64,000 bases of DNA from an uncultured Lachnospiraceae bacterium (GCA_945833775.1 CAMAGI010000002.1:1-64000); one strand, 5' to 3'. Positions 36,320-45,898 are shown, counted from the stretch's first letter. Made by a program: numbers and translations. Notes: generated by a model from the sequence alone, not told the origin.

Positions 36320-36598
36320 ATGAAGAAGAAATCGGTGAGCAGTTCTGCTGAAAAAATCGTGGATCGCTTTCATTTGCCGAGAGATATCTGTGCGGGAGCA
36401 ATTTGCATTTCTCTTACCGGGGATCGTGAAGCATGGATCGAAAATTATCGGGGGATTCTGGAGTATACCGATACATCCATTCTTTTACAGTCGAAGACCT
36501 GCCGGGTATGTCTGGAGGGCGAGGGACTTGCCATTGACTATTATACCAACGAGGATATGAAAATCAGTGGTTTGATTCGTTGCGTTAAATATTTATAG
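36320..36598 (+). CDS. yqfC: Sporulation protein YqfC
   Basis: 92 residues of the YabP/YqfC family, with the mid-protein pattern ITGDREAWIENYRGILEYTDT and the C-terminal basic-hydrophobic end. In B. subtilis the yqfC-yqfD pair is expressed in the mother cell under sigma-E. The order yqfC-yqfD-phoH-(yqfF)-ybeY is preserved here. CATATAGT at 36285-36292 resembles a sigma-E -10 box but no matching -35 was found. Confidence 0.88.
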   Translation: MKKKSVSSSAEKIVDRFHLPRDICAGAICISLTGDREAWIENYRGILEYTDTSILLQSKTCRVCLEGEGLAIDYYTNEDMKISGLIRCVKYL

Positions 36599-36607
36599 GC
36601 GGTGTAT

Positions 36608-37831
36608 ATGCTTCGATTCTTTTATTTATTGCGCGGATATGTGATGATCAGACTGACCGGTTTTGCACCGGAGCGGTTTATGAATTTGTGCAGCAACAAG
36701 GGAATTCTTTTGTGGGATGTCAATAAGTGCGGTCAGGAATATACAATGTGTATCGGCCTTAAGGAATTCCGACAGATAAAATCCATCGTCCGTAAGACAG
36801 GGACAAGGGTAGCGGTACTGAAACGGTGCGGGCTGCCCTTTTTTGTTCCCAAAATGCTTGCCAGAAAGTGTTTCCTTTTCGGGATGATCCTGGCAATCGG
36901 ATTCTGGATTGTCTCATCCTTTTTTGTCTGGGATATACGGGCGGAGGGTAATCTTTGTGTGACGAAGGATCAACTGTTTGCTTTTCTGGAGGAAAATGAG
37001 ATTTATCGCGGAATGCGCAAAAGTAGTCTTGATATTGAATCTTTGGAGAAACAGATTCGAAGACAGTATCCGATTGTCACCTGGACCTCGGCCAAACTGG
37101 AGGGGACCCGGCTGGTGATTCAGATAAAGGAAAATGATATGCCGGACTATGAACGTGTACAGGACGGCGAAGCGGGAAATCTATCCGCTGATTTTGACGG
37201 AACAATTGTGTCCATGATTGTTCGAGAGGGTGTTCCGAAAGTGAAGATCGGAGATAGCGTGGAAAGGGGAACTGTCCTTGTGGAGGGGAAAATCCCGGTC
37301 ATGAATGAGGACGCGACGGTACGGGAATACCTATCGGTGAAAGCGGATGCGGATATTGTGGCAGAGCATACGCGGTCATTTCATGATGAGTTGAAGAAAT
37401 CATACCTCCAAAAGGATTACACGGGAAGAATCAGGAAGGAAGCCTATATTCGCTTTGGAAGCAGACAGCTTAAGCTTCCGGCAGATTCACCGTTTGCGGT
37501 ATATGACAGTGTGGTTCGGGAAACCCGTCCGGAGGTGTTTGAGTTACTTAAAATACCGCTTTATTTTGGGGAAATAACCCATCGGGAATACCAGAATACG
37601 CAGCATTATCACACAATGGAAGAGGCAAAGGGGATTCTTTCGGACAATCTGACACTTTTTCTTGAAACTTTAGTGGAAAAAGGGGTACAAATTATTGAAA
37701 AAGATGTTAAAATAGAACATGATGGCACAAAGTGGATTTTGGATTGCAATCTTTGTGTCAGGGAACGGATCGGAATCCTGACGGAGATTCCGGAAGAGAA
37801 TGTGGGAGAGGCGGAAGAAGCTCCGCAGTGA
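36608..37831 (+). CDS. yqfD: Sporulation protein YqfD
   Basis: About 407 residues; a short N-terminal domain, one membrane helix near residues 92-112 (CFLFGMILAIGFWIVSSFFVW), and a large outer domain. It matches stage IV sporulation protein YqfD. The ATG at 36608 is preferred; a GTG at 36602 overlaps the AGGCGG site. It begins nine bases after yqfC and ends overlapping the phoH start. Confidence 0.88.
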   Translation: MLRFFYLLRGYVMIRLTGFAPERFMNLCSNKGILLWDVNKCGQEYTMCIGLKEFRQIKSIVRKTGTRVAVLKRCGLPFFVPKMLARKCFLFGMILAIGFWIVSSFFVWDIRAEGNLCVTKDQLFAFLEENEIYRGMRKSSLDIESLEKQIRRQYPIVTWTSAKLEGTRLVIQIKENDMPDYERVQDGEAGNLSADFDGTIVSMIVREGVPKVKIGDSVERGTVLVEGKIPVMNEDATVREYLSVKADADIVAEHTRSFHDELKKSYLQKDYTGRIRKEAYIRFGSRQLKLPADSPFAVYDSVVRETRPEVFELLKIPLYFGEITHREYQNTQHYHTMEEAKGILSDNLTLFLETLVEKGVQIIEKDVKIEHDGTKWILDCNLCVRERIGILTEIPEENVGEAEEAPQ

Positions 37832-38847
37832 CAGAATTTATGCAGACAGTGCACAAGATGGAGATGTCCTCCGAAGTGATGCAGAATATTTTCGGACGGC
37901 AGGATGCCTATATCAAAAAACTGGAACGGGATTTTAACGTAACTGTTGTGGACAGAAACGGCTCAGTGACAATCACCGGCGAAGAGGATGATGTCATTCA
38001 GGTTGAAAAGGTGATCAAGCAGCTTACAATACTATCCGAACGCGGAAATGAAATCGAGGAACAGAATGTGGATTATGCAATTGAGATGGGGAAAGAGGAT
38101 AACGAGGAAGTGATTTCGGAGATTGATTCCGATTGTATCTGCCATACAATAAACGGAAAACCGATTAAGCCGAAGACCCTGGGACAGAAGAATTATGTGG
38201 ATGCCATCCGAAAGAATATGATTGTATTCGGACTGGGACCGGCCGGAACCGGCAAGACCTATCTTGCCATGGCGATGGCAATTACAGCCTTTAAGAATGA
38301 AGAGGTCAGCCGTATTATTTTGACAAGACCGGCTATTGAAGCAGGAGAGAAACTGGGCTTTTTACCCGGGGATCTGCAGAGCAAAGTAGATCCCTACCTT
38401 CGACCGCTCTACGATGCATTGTATCAAATCATGGGGGCGGAGAGTTTTGCGCGCAACATGGAAAAGGGACTGATCGAGGTGGCGCCGCTTGCGTATATGC
38501 GGGGACGTACGCTGGACAATGCCTATATCATTCTGGATGAGGCACAGAATACGACTCCTGCTCAGATGAAAATGTTTTTGACGCGTATCGGCTTCGGTTC
38601 GAAAGTGATCGTGACCGGTGACTCCTCTCAGAAGGATCTCCCTTCCGGAACCGTTTCCGGTCTGGATGTTGCGGTACGTGTTTTGGATAAAATTGATGAT
38701 ATTGCGTTCTGCAATCTTACAAGCAGGGATGTTGTGAGACACCCTCTGGTGCAGAAAATTGTCAAGGCATATGATACTTATGAAGCCCGCGAGAAGCAAA
38801 GAAGCGGGAAGCGAACCGAAAGGAAAGCCGGTAATGGAAGAAAATAG
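37828..38847 (+). CDS. phoH: PhoH-like ATPase
   Basis: 339 residues. An N-terminal KH-like stretch (about 20-75) leads into a P-loop domain with GLGPAGTGKTYLAMAMA, FGSKVIVTGDSSQKDLP and YIILDEAQNTTPAQMKMFLTR. PhoH/YbeZ proteins are linked to RNA metabolism and are coupled with YbeY. The GTG start overlaps the yqfD stop (GTGA), indicating translational coupling; an ATG four codons later is an alternative. Its last 14 bases overlap the next gene. Confidence 0.9.
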   Translation: MTEFMQTVHKMEMSSEVMQNIFGRQDAYIKKLERDFNVTVVDRNGSVTITGEEDDVIQVEKVIKQLTILSERGNEIEEQNVDYAIEMGKEDNEEVISEIDSDCICHTINGKPIKPKTLGQKNYVDAIRKNMIVFGLGPAGTGKTYLAMAMAITAFKNEEVSRIILTRPAIEAGEKLGFLPGDLQSKVDPYLRPLYDALYQIMGAESFARNMEKGLIEVAPLAYMRGRTLDNAYIILDEAQNTTPAQMKMFLTRIGFGSKVIVTGDSSQKDLPSGTVSGLDVAVRVLDKIDDIAFCNLTSRDVVRHPLVQKIVKAYDTYEAREKQRSGKRTERKAGNGRK

Positions 38848-40015
38848 AGCTTCATTAACCTGGAAATATCTGGGATTTGAGATCTTTGTTCTGCTGCTTT
38901 CCTGTGCAGCTGTGTTTGGCCTGTCCTTCTGGCAAAATGGGGCAAATATGGTTGTAGCTGTAAGAGATGCCTGTATGGCATTGATCGGTACAGCGGTAAC
39001 GGGGTTCGTACTTCGAAGAGAATTCCTGACCGATCAGTTGGATTGCGACAATGCAGAGCATTTGTTCCGTTTTTGGACGAGCTATATAGCAGGCATTTTA
39101 TTTGTTTTGTGCAGTGTGTTTCTGCCGGTTGGCGGATGGCCCTATCCGGTTGTGTTTGTGATGCTGGCGCTGTTCTCAGACCGCATTGTGGGAATCGTGG
39201 CTGCATCATCGCTGCTGATGCTGTCAACTCTTGTGACCGGTTCTGCCGGCAGTATATTTTTGTTGTATTTTGTGAGTGGTGTATTTGCAGTGATACTGTT
39301 CGGAAAACCGGAACAGGAATGGAAGATAGCAGCACCGCTTTTACTGTCTTTGTTGTGTCTCCTTCTTCTGGAGACGGCGAACGTGATTCTTACGGCCAAC
39401 GAGAAGATTGGAATGGAATCCTTTGTGATTCCCCTTGTCAATTTGATTGTCACCGGGCTTCTCATGATGACTTTGCTGAAGATCTATTCGGGAAGGGTAC
39501 TCTATCGTTATCATATGAAGTATCAGGAGCTTAACGATACGGAGAATCCTGTTTTGGTGCAGATGCGCAAAACATCACGGGGAGAATATTTCCGTTGCAT
39601 CCACACAACCTATTTCTGTGAAAGGATTGCCGGTAAATTAAACATGGATGTGGAGGCATTAAAATGTGCCGGGTATTATCATCGTATCGGTGATCTGAAT
39701 GAGGTTTGCGAAACACTTGATTTCCCGCCCAGAGCGAAAGAGATTTTACAAGAGTATGCTACCTATAAGACGAAGCCGGTCAAAAGACGTGAGACGGCCG
39801 TTTTAATTCTCTCGGATATGGTTATCAGCACAATGTTATATCTGATTGCAAAGACTCCGGATAAACAACCGGATTGTGACCAGGTTATCGGGGCTGTTTT
39901 TGAACAGATTCAAAAGAACGGAACCTTTGATCACAGTGACCTGACTTTGAATGAACTACGGATTATACAAAAAACATTCCGGGAGGAAAAGCTGTATTAT
40001 GACTTTTTACGTTGA
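38834..40015 (+). CDS. PgpH-like membrane protein with degenerate HD domain
   Basis: 393 residues in the place of yqfF/pgpH between phoH and ybeY. There are about seven or eight membrane segments (12-235) followed by a cytoplasmic HD-like domain. Compared with PgpH, a c-di-AMP phosphodiesterase of about 710 residues, the large outer 7TMR-HDED sensor is absent and the metal ligands are gone: the YHHS-equivalent is EYFRC, YYHDIG is YYHRIG (His283-Arg284) and the later HH pair is missing, while the LSD aspartate remains. Catalysis is therefore unlikely. The ATG at 38834 overlaps phoH by 14 bases. Confidence 0.75.
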   Translation: MEENRASLTWKYLGFEIFVLLLSCAAVFGLSFWQNGANMVVAVRDACMALIGTAVTGFVLRREFLTDQLDCDNAEHLFRFWTSYIAGILFVLCSVFLPVGGWPYPVVFVMLALFSDRIVGIVAASSLLMLSTLVTGSAGSIFLLYFVSGVFAVILFGKPEQEWKIAAPLLLSLLCLLLLETANVILTANEKIGMESFVIPLVNLIVTGLLMMTLLKIYSGRVLYRYHMKYQELNDTENPVLVQMRKTSRGEYFRCIHTTYFCERIAGKLNMDVEALKCAGYYHRIGDLNEVCETLDFPPRAKEILQEYATYKTKPVKRRETAVLILSDMVISTMLYLIAKTPDKQPDCDQVIGAVFEQIQKNGTFDHSDLTLNELRIIQKTFREEKLYYDFLR

Positions 40016-40505
40016 AAATGAAACCGGTGTGGAATTTGAATTTGATATCGAGGAAGTTGTACAACGCGTTTGTGAGGCGGTATTAAAGGCAGAGAAATGT
40101 CCCTTTGATACACAGATCAATGTTCTGCTTACGGACAATGCGGGAATTCGAGAGTTCAATCGCGATTATCGTCAGATTGATCGGGAGACGGATGTTTTAT
40201 CGTTCCCGAATATGGAGTTTGCCGAACCGGGCAGATTTGAGCTTCGGCCTGAAAATGAGGCTGATTGTCTGGATCCCGATACCGGAGAACTGATTCTGGG
40301 CGATATCATAATAAGTGTTGACAGAGTGCGGGAACAGGCCCGGGAATACGGTCACAGCCAGAAACGGGAATTTGCCTTCCTTGTGGCGCACAGTATGTTC
40401 CATCTGTGCGGTTACGATCATATGGAAGAGAGGGAACGTCTGCTCATGGAAGAAAAACAGGAGGCGGTTTTAAACGATCTCGGCATTACCAGAGAAAACA
40501 ATTGA
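39999..40505 (+). CDS. ybeY: Endoribonuclease YbeY
   Basis: 168 residues with the zinc motif HSMFHLCGYDH, the family signature HxxxHxxGYDH, and DRETDVLSFP near residue 60. It functions in 16S rRNA maturation and ribosome quality control. GGGAGGA at 39981-39987 sets the ATG at 39999, which overlaps the end of the PgpH-like gene by 17 bases, so it belongs to the same transcript. Confidence 0.95.
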   Translation: MTFYVENETGVEFEFDIEEVVQRVCEAVLKAEKCPFDTQINVLLTDNAGIREFNRDYRQIDRETDVLSFPNMEFAEPGRFELRPENEADCLDPDTGELILGDIIISVDRVREQAREYGHSQKREFAFLVAHSMFHLCGYDHMEERERLLMEEKQEAVLNDLGITRENN

Positions 40506-40529
40506 TCGATTCACGATGAGGATATTTCT

Positions 40530-42134
40530 ATGAATCAGAAAGAAATCAAAAGAAGACAGATTGGACTTCTGGCAGACGGAATGGGATTTGTCATCCTGTT
40601 TCTGCTTGTAAAAATTGTGGGTTTTGAGAGTGTTGTCTATATTGCGGCTGCTTATGAGACAATGCAGTTGATTTGGACCGTGACCGGAAAGTCCTCCACC
40701 GACGCCCTGGGAAGGATTTTGCGAAGTCGCAGGGCAAAGGGACAGTATAAAAATGCAGCGATTATCGGTAAGAATATTATTTTTCTGCAGGGAGTAACCG
40801 GACTTTTGGGAAGTATTCTTTTTGCCGGAGTTGGCGGTTTCTTTGCAGGGAAGGTGTTTGGTATTCCGCATGCGGCTGCTGCTTTTTGGATTCTGGCCCC
40901 TGCTCTTTTCCTGCGCAATTTGTCTGCTGCGCTGGAGGGATCTTTTGTCGGTGAGGGCATCCAGCTGGCCTCTGTGATTGCGGGAATCATGCGGAGAGTT
41001 TTTCAAGGGGGATTTTGTGTCCTTTTTTGCAGTGCACTGTATCGTTACGGAGAAAAGGCCGGTGCATTGCTGATACTGGAAGAGGTTCGGTATCAATATG
41101 CAGGAATCGGATTTGCAATTGCAATTACCCTGACAGAATTATTGGTTCTTCTGTTTATGATCCTTCTATATTTCGGTAATCGCCAAAGCAGAAAAAAAGA
41201 GTCTGTTGAGGGCGGTATGCGGGCAACGGAGAATATGACCAGCAGTATCGGAATCTATTACAGTCATGCCGGGCTTCAAAGTCTGACGCTTTTCCTGGAA
41301 AGATTACCGATCTGGCTGGGCATGGTACTATACCTTCGCTATTTGCAGACCCACTCTTCGGTCAGCTACGGAGTGTTCTATGGCGGATTTTTAATTGCTG
41401 CCGGCTTGCCTGCGGTGCTTGTCTGTGTACTGATGATACCGGTGTGTGTAAGGACTTCCGCAGGTATTCGCAGAGAGGAGATGCGTTATGCCAGAAACGG
41501 AGTACAGACCGGATTTCAGTCCGGAATTGTATATGCATTGTTCATGACCGTCTTTCTGGCTGTTACGGCAGCACAGAGTGCCGAATTGCTGGGGGGAACG
41601 GAGCATGCAAGAATCCTGACTCAGTGTATGCAATATGGTTCTGCGGTTGTTTTGTTCCGGGTTTTGATTTTCTATTTTTCCGGAGTTTTGAGTGCGACCG
41701 GAAAGAGATTGCTTGTTATGATCGGATATGTGACCGGCAATATCGCCTATTTGATTGCTCTGATTCCAATGCTAAACGGTGGAAAACTGGGGATATTATC
41801 TCTCGTGGATGCTCTTGTTGTCGGAGCGGGTATTTGTTGTGTCGTGCTCGGAGCATTTGTGTTTATGCAGATCGGTTCCGGTGTGGACTGGCTGCACTGC
41901 GTTTTGCTACCGGCAATTGCGGCTGCAGTGGTGGGGCTTGCGGATCTGTTTCTCGGAAAAGCTCTTGCACCGCATCTTGGTGTGGTGGTAACGCTACTTA
42001 TCTGTTTTGTGGCAGCCTTTCTGATATTTTGGATCCTATTGCTTTTTACGGGATGCTTTCGAGAACAGGATCTGAAATCGGTTCCCTGTGGCAGCCTGAT
42101 TCGTAAATTGGGGCAGCTTCTTCGTATTTATTGA
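40530..42134 (+). CDS. MOP-superfamily polysaccharide flippase
   Basis: 534 residues with about 14 membrane segments over the whole length and no soluble domain. It resembles the MATE/Wzx/SpoVB group of lipid-linked saccharide exporters; the substrate cannot be read from the sequence. A SpoVB- or MurJ-like role is possible because it lies in a sporulation-rich block. GATGAGGAT precedes the ATG. It starts 24 bases after ybeY. Confidence 0.75.
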   Translation: MNQKEIKRRQIGLLADGMGFVILFLLVKIVGFESVVYIAAAYETMQLIWTVTGKSSTDALGRILRSRRAKGQYKNAAIIGKNIIFLQGVTGLLGSILFAGVGGFFAGKVFGIPHAAAAFWILAPALFLRNLSAALEGSFVGEGIQLASVIAGIMRRVFQGGFCVLFCSALYRYGEKAGALLILEEVRYQYAGIGFAIAITLTELLVLLFMILLYFGNRQSRKKESVEGGMRATENMTSSIGIYYSHAGLQSLTLFLERLPIWLGMVLYLRYLQTHSSVSYGVFYGGFLIAAGLPAVLVCVLMIPVCVRTSAGIRREEMRYARNGVQTGFQSGIVYALFMTVFLAVTAAQSAELLGGTEHARILTQCMQYGSAVVLFRVLIFYFSGVLSATGKRLLVMIGYVTGNIAYLIALIPMLNGGKLGILSLVDALVVGAGICCVVLGAFVFMQIGSGVDWLHCVLLPAIAAAVVGLADLFLGKALAPHLGVVVTLLICFVAAFLIFWILLLFTGCFREQDLKSVPCGSLIRKLGQLLRIY

Positions 42135-42139
42135 CAAAT

Positions 42140-42170
42140 TGAATAATTTACAAAAATTGACTGATACTGA
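42140..42170 (+). promoter_or_regulatory. Candidate forespore (sigma-G-like) promoter
   Basis: TGAATA at 42140-42145 fits the sigma-G/F -35 pattern TGNATA; 17 bases later GATACTG resembles the -10 CATACTA (five of seven). It precedes a BofC-like gene, which is forespore-expressed in B. subtilis. A TTGACA at 42131 has no matching -10. Confidence 0.35.
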
Positions 42171-42187
42171 AAGCAGTGAGGTGTGTT

Positions 42188-42928
42188 ATGAGAATTGTCA
42201 GAGGTATCAGTTTATTTTTTGTGTTGCCGGTATTACTTTTAGGAATCGGATTTTTTGGTGGATTGAAATGCCATGAATTTTTTTATCCCTCGGGTGAGTG
42301 GGGAAGTCAAGTATCGCAGCGAACAGGTCTGCCGGAAGAAACTGTGGATCCCTCCACAAATTTGGGCATTTCGGAAGAAAAGACACAACAGGATTCCATG
42401 CAGGAAAGTGCTTTTTATGAGGAATTGACAGCGGATGGTTATGGCTGGTATGATACAGAAGCCCGTACGGTATCCACGGATTCGGAAACACTCTGTGCAG
42501 ATACCGAGTATGTTGTCAGGGAGGTTGATATTCTGCGCAACACGGAGGTTGAGATGAGCGGAAAACTCCCGGGGAAATATTTTGGAATGGATCGTGAGAA
42601 ATTTGTGGAAAGTATGAAAGTCTATGAGATGGCTCCTCCGCTTGCCGAGTTGGAGAGAGGCTTTGTAAGTCTTGAGGTACTGTCCTTTTCACGGGAACGT
42701 GTTGTCGTACAGATGAACTATCAATACGTTCAGCCCAGTTCCAACTTCTATCTTGGTGCGTTGAACAATGAGGTTGTCGTTTATCTTGAGGACAAGAGCA
42801 CCATTTATATCTATACCGGAATATCCATGGCGGATCTGCCGGAGAGTCTGCAACTGGAAATCATTCAGCTGATGTGGATTGAGAATGAAGAGAGTCTGTA
42901 CAATTTTTTGGAGGCATATTCTTCCTAG
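42188..42928 (+). CDS. Secreted or membrane-anchored protein with BofC-like C-terminal domain
   Basis: About 246 residues: an N-terminal signal or anchor helix (ISLFFVLPVLLLGIGFFGG), a Ser/Glu-rich linker and a C-terminal domain ending in VVVYLEDKSTIYIYTGISM...LYNFLEAYSS. The terminal pattern 'T-x-I-x(2)-LPE-x-L...L-x-x-FLE-x-YSS' is that of the BofC C-terminal domain. BofC acts in the intermembrane space of the developing spore to restrain SpoIVB-triggered sigma-K processing. The assignment rests on the last 50 residues. ATG 42188 follows GTGAGGTG; a longer GTG start overlaps that site. Confidence 0.6.
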   Translation: MRIVRGISLFFVLPVLLLGIGFFGGLKCHEFFYPSGEWGSQVSQRTGLPEETVDPSTNLGISEEKTQQDSMQESAFYEELTADGYGWYDTEARTVSTDSETLCADTEYVVREVDILRNTEVEMSGKLPGKYFGMDREKFVESMKVYEMAPPLAELERGFVSLEVLSFSRERVVVQMNYQYVQPSSNFYLGALNNEVVVYLEDKSTIYIYTGISMADLPESLQLEIIQLMWIENEESLYNFLEAYSS

Positions 42929-42955
42929 CATCAGAATAGAAAGTGGAGTAACAAT

Positions 42956-44185
42956 ATGAACAGAAGAATCAAAATCGGAGTCGTCGGAGGAGGAGCTGCC
43001 GGAATGGCCGCAGCAATCACGGCTGTGAGACGCGGGGCGGAGGTCACGATTCTGGAAGGCGGAGAACGGCTTGGACGGAAGATCCTTTCGACCGGAAACG
43101 GAAAATGCAATCTGGGCAATCGGAACCTCTCGGTGCAGGATTATTACACTTCGTATCCCAAACGTATGGAGAGCTGGCTGAATGCGATTTCTACGACGGA
43201 TGTAATTGACTTTTTCCGGGAACTCGGGCTGTTGATTAAGGAGAAGAACGGCTATTTGTATCCGCTCAGTGAGCAGGCTTCCTCTGTTTTAGATGTGCTG
43301 CGATTCGGCGTAAAAGAGCTGGGAGTGGAAATCGTAACGGAATGTAAGATTCGGTATATTCGGAAAGAAAACGGCGGGATACGAATAGAAAGTGCAGATA
43401 GAAGTTACCTTTTTGACAAGGTGATTCTTGCCTGCGGTGGAAAAGCGGCCCCGAAAACCGGGTCGGACGGGAGTGGTTTTAAGCTTGCGAAACAAATCGG
43501 ACACTCAATCGCCCCCACCGTTCCCGCCCTTGTGCAGCTGCAATGCGAGGAGGAGTATTTCAAAGCGGTTGCAGGTGTGCGTACCGAAGCAATGATAACG
43601 ATCCGCAGTGGCGGAGCGAATCTTTGTGAACGCGGCGAATTACAGTTGACACAGCAGGGAATATCCGGAATTCCGGTATTTCAATTGAGTCGTAACGTTA
43701 ATTATCTCCTTCGCGAAAAAGAGCGCGTGGAAGCGGTGATTGATCTGCTCCCGGATCTGTCCCGGGAGGAGTGGGAGCGGATCATGATGTCAAGAAGTAT
43801 TCTTCTGCGGGGAAGAACACTGGAGGAATATTTCACCGGCATTTTGAATAAGAAGCTGATGCTCTTGTTTATTAAGCTGGCAGGGTTGAAGGCGACGGAT
43901 GCTGCGGATAATACTTCCAGGGAGGCACTCTCCAGGGTCTTTTCGTATTGCAAAGAGTGGCGAGTACATATCATCGGCAGCAATTCCTATGAGAGTGCAC
44001 AGGTTACCGCCGGAGGAGTTCGTCTTGAGGAGATAAGTGACACCTTTGAATCCGGGAAAATGCAGGGAGTATACCTGATCGGAGAGATGCTGGATGTGGA
44101 TGGCCGGTGTGGCGGTTACAATCTGCACTGGGCATGGTGCAGCGGAATCATTGCCGGAAGAGCTGTTACAGATACGGAGAGATAA
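42956..44185 (+). CDS. HI0933-family flavoprotein (YhiN type)
   Basis: 409 residues. Dinucleotide-binding VVGGGAAGMAAAITAVRRGAEV at the N-terminus, GRKILSTGNGKCNLGN, and the closing LIGEMLDVDGRCGGYNLHWAWCSG are the diagnostic pieces of the HI0933/YhiN NAD(P)/FAD-dependent oxidoreductases. The substrate is unknown. It is followed after three bases by a second, unrelated flavoprotein; the pairing is common in Clostridia as far as I recall. Confidence 0.88.
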   Translation: MNRRIKIGVVGGGAAGMAAAITAVRRGAEVTILEGGERLGRKILSTGNGKCNLGNRNLSVQDYYTSYPKRMESWLNAISTTDVIDFFRELGLLIKEKNGYLYPLSEQASSVLDVLRFGVKELGVEIVTECKIRYIRKENGGIRIESADRSYLFDKVILACGGKAAPKTGSDGSGFKLAKQIGHSIAPTVPALVQLQCEEEYFKAVAGVRTEAMITIRSGGANLCERGELQLTQQGISGIPVFQLSRNVNYLLREKERVEAVIDLLPDLSREEWERIMMSRSILLRGRTLEEYFTGILNKKLMLLFIKLAGLKATDAADNTSREALSRVFSYCKEWRVHIIGSNSYESAQVTAGGVRLEEISDTFESGKMQGVYLIGEMLDVDGRCGGYNLHWAWCSGIIAGRAVTDTER

Positions 44186-44188
44186 ACT

Positions 44189-45841
44189 ATGCTGCGAATC
44201 AGTCAGGTGAAATTGAGACCCGGGCACAGCCGGGATGAGTTGAAGAAAAAAATAGCGGATATACTGCGCCTTAGAGAACAGGAAATCGTGACTTTTGAAC
44301 TGGTAAGACAATCCATAGATGCCCGCAAAAAGCCGGATGTTTTCTGCATTTATACAGTGGATGTCAAGGTGGAGCAGGAAGAGAAGGTCTTAAAAAAGCT
44401 GAGGGGGAATCGGAATGTTGAGCGTATGATACCACAACAATACCGTTTTCCGGCGTCGGGCAGCAAAAGCCAGAAGCATCCGACGGTGATTATCGGCAGC
44501 GGACCGGCTGGTTTGTTCTGTGCCTATTATCTGGCGCTGCACGGCTATTGCCCATTGTTGTTGGAGCGCGGAAAATGTGTGGAGGAAAGACAACAGGATG
44601 TGGAGCGGTTCTGGCAGAAAGGAATACTGGATCCGACCTCGAATGTACAGTTTGGAGAAGGCGGAGCCGGTACATTCTCGGACGGGAAGTTAAATACACT
44701 TGTGAAGGAGAAGGAAGGACGAAACCGGGCGGTTTTGGAGACCTTCGTGAAGTTCGGAGCCGAGGAGTCCATTTTGTATGATGCGAAACCTCACATTGGG
44801 ACCGACGTGTTGTGCGGAGTGGTCCGCAATATGAGAGAAGAAATCCTTCGCCTCGGCGGAGAAATCCGATTCGAAAGCTGCGTCACAGCTCTGGAGTTGG
44901 ATGAACAGCGTAAGGTACAGGCAGTAATCGTAAATAAGCAGTACAGAATCGAATGTGAACAGGTGGTACTTGCCTGCGGACACAGTGCGAGAGATACCTT
45001 TGAGATGCTGTTGGAGCGAAAGGTTCCCATGGAAGCGAAGTCCTTTGCCGTGGGATTTCGGGTACAGCACCTGCAGCGCAGGATCAATCAGGCACAATAC
45101 GGCACGGAGGATGGGTCAGTCCTCGGTGCGGCACCTTACAAGGTAACAGCAAAGACTTCCTGTGGCCGTGGGGTGTATTCCTTCTGTATGTGTCCAGGTG
45201 GATATGTGGTCAATGCTTCCTCCGAGGAAAACCGCCTTGCAGTAAACGGAATGAGCTACAGCGGGCGTGACGGAGAAAATGCCAACAGTGCAATTATTGT
45301 TTCGGTCACACCTGATGACTACCAAAACGATACACCGCTTGCCGGCGTTATGTTCCAAAGAAAACTGGAAGAGAAAGCCTATCGGCGGGGGACAGGAAAC
45401 ATCCCGCTGCAGCGGTACGGAGCTTTCAGAAAAGAAGTTTTGGGAACGGGAGATGAAGACGAGAGTACAAAAGAGCAGGCTTCTGTACTGCAACCGGCTT
45501 GCAAGGGTAATTATCGATGGACTTCTCTGGCGGGAATCCTTCCGGAGGAATGTGAGCGGGCATTTCTGGAAGGCATGGAAGTCTTTGCGCGGCAGATTCC
45601 CGGTTTTGACGAGGAAGATACGATTCTTGCGGCGGTAGAGAGCCGAACTTCCTCCCCCGTTCGAATCATCCGGGATGAAACGTTGCAATCCGAAGTGCGT
45701 GGACTTTACCCCTGTGGTGAGGGAGCCGGCTATGCCGGAGGAATCACATCCGCAGCAATGGACGGTATGCGTGTTGCGGAGGCAATCGCATCGGAATATG
45801 CGCCTTTTTCGAAAGAAAACCGGCATATTGCCAAGGACTGA
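44189..45841 (+). CDS. FAD-dependent dehydrogenase (COG2509 type)
   Basis: 550 residues: an N-terminal alpha/beta domain of about 85 residues (MLRISQVKLRPGHS), then the FAD domain (VIIGSGPAGLFCAYYLALHGY), FGEGGAGTFSDGKLNT and the C-terminal GLYPCGEGAGYAGGITSAAMDGMRVAE. It belongs to the uncharacterised FAD-dependent dehydrogenases COG2509; physiological reaction unknown. GGAGAG inside the preceding gene is its ribosome binding site, so translation is coupled. Confidence 0.88.
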   Translation: MLRISQVKLRPGHSRDELKKKIADILRLREQEIVTFELVRQSIDARKKPDVFCIYTVDVKVEQEEKVLKKLRGNRNVERMIPQQYRFPASGSKSQKHPTVIIGSGPAGLFCAYYLALHGYCPLLLERGKCVEERQQDVERFWQKGILDPTSNVQFGEGGAGTFSDGKLNTLVKEKEGRNRAVLETFVKFGAEESILYDAKPHIGTDVLCGVVRNMREEILRLGGEIRFESCVTALELDEQRKVQAVIVNKQYRIECEQVVLACGHSARDTFEMLLERKVPMEAKSFAVGFRVQHLQRRINQAQYGTEDGSVLGAAPYKVTAKTSCGRGVYSFCMCPGGYVVNASSEENRLAVNGMSYSGRDGENANSAIIVSVTPDDYQNDTPLAGVMFQRKLEEKAYRRGTGNIPLQRYGAFRKEVLGTGDEDESTKEQASVLQPACKGNYRWTSLAGILPEECERAFLEGMEVFARQIPGFDEEDTILAAVESRTSSPVRIIRDETLQSEVRGLYPCGEGAGYAGGITSAAMDGMRVAEAIASEYAPFSKENRHIAKD

Positions 45842-45856
45842 AAAGTTGTGTATAAT
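45828..45856 (+). promoter_or_regulatory. Promoter of the proB operon
   Basis: TTGCCA at 45828-45833, 17-base spacer, TATAAT at 45851-45856. It overlaps the stop codon of the preceding gene and gives a leader of about 36 bases. Confidence 0.78.
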
Positions 45857-45898
45857 CAAGAGCGAATTGAAGGAAGAATAGAGTGAGGATAAGAAATC

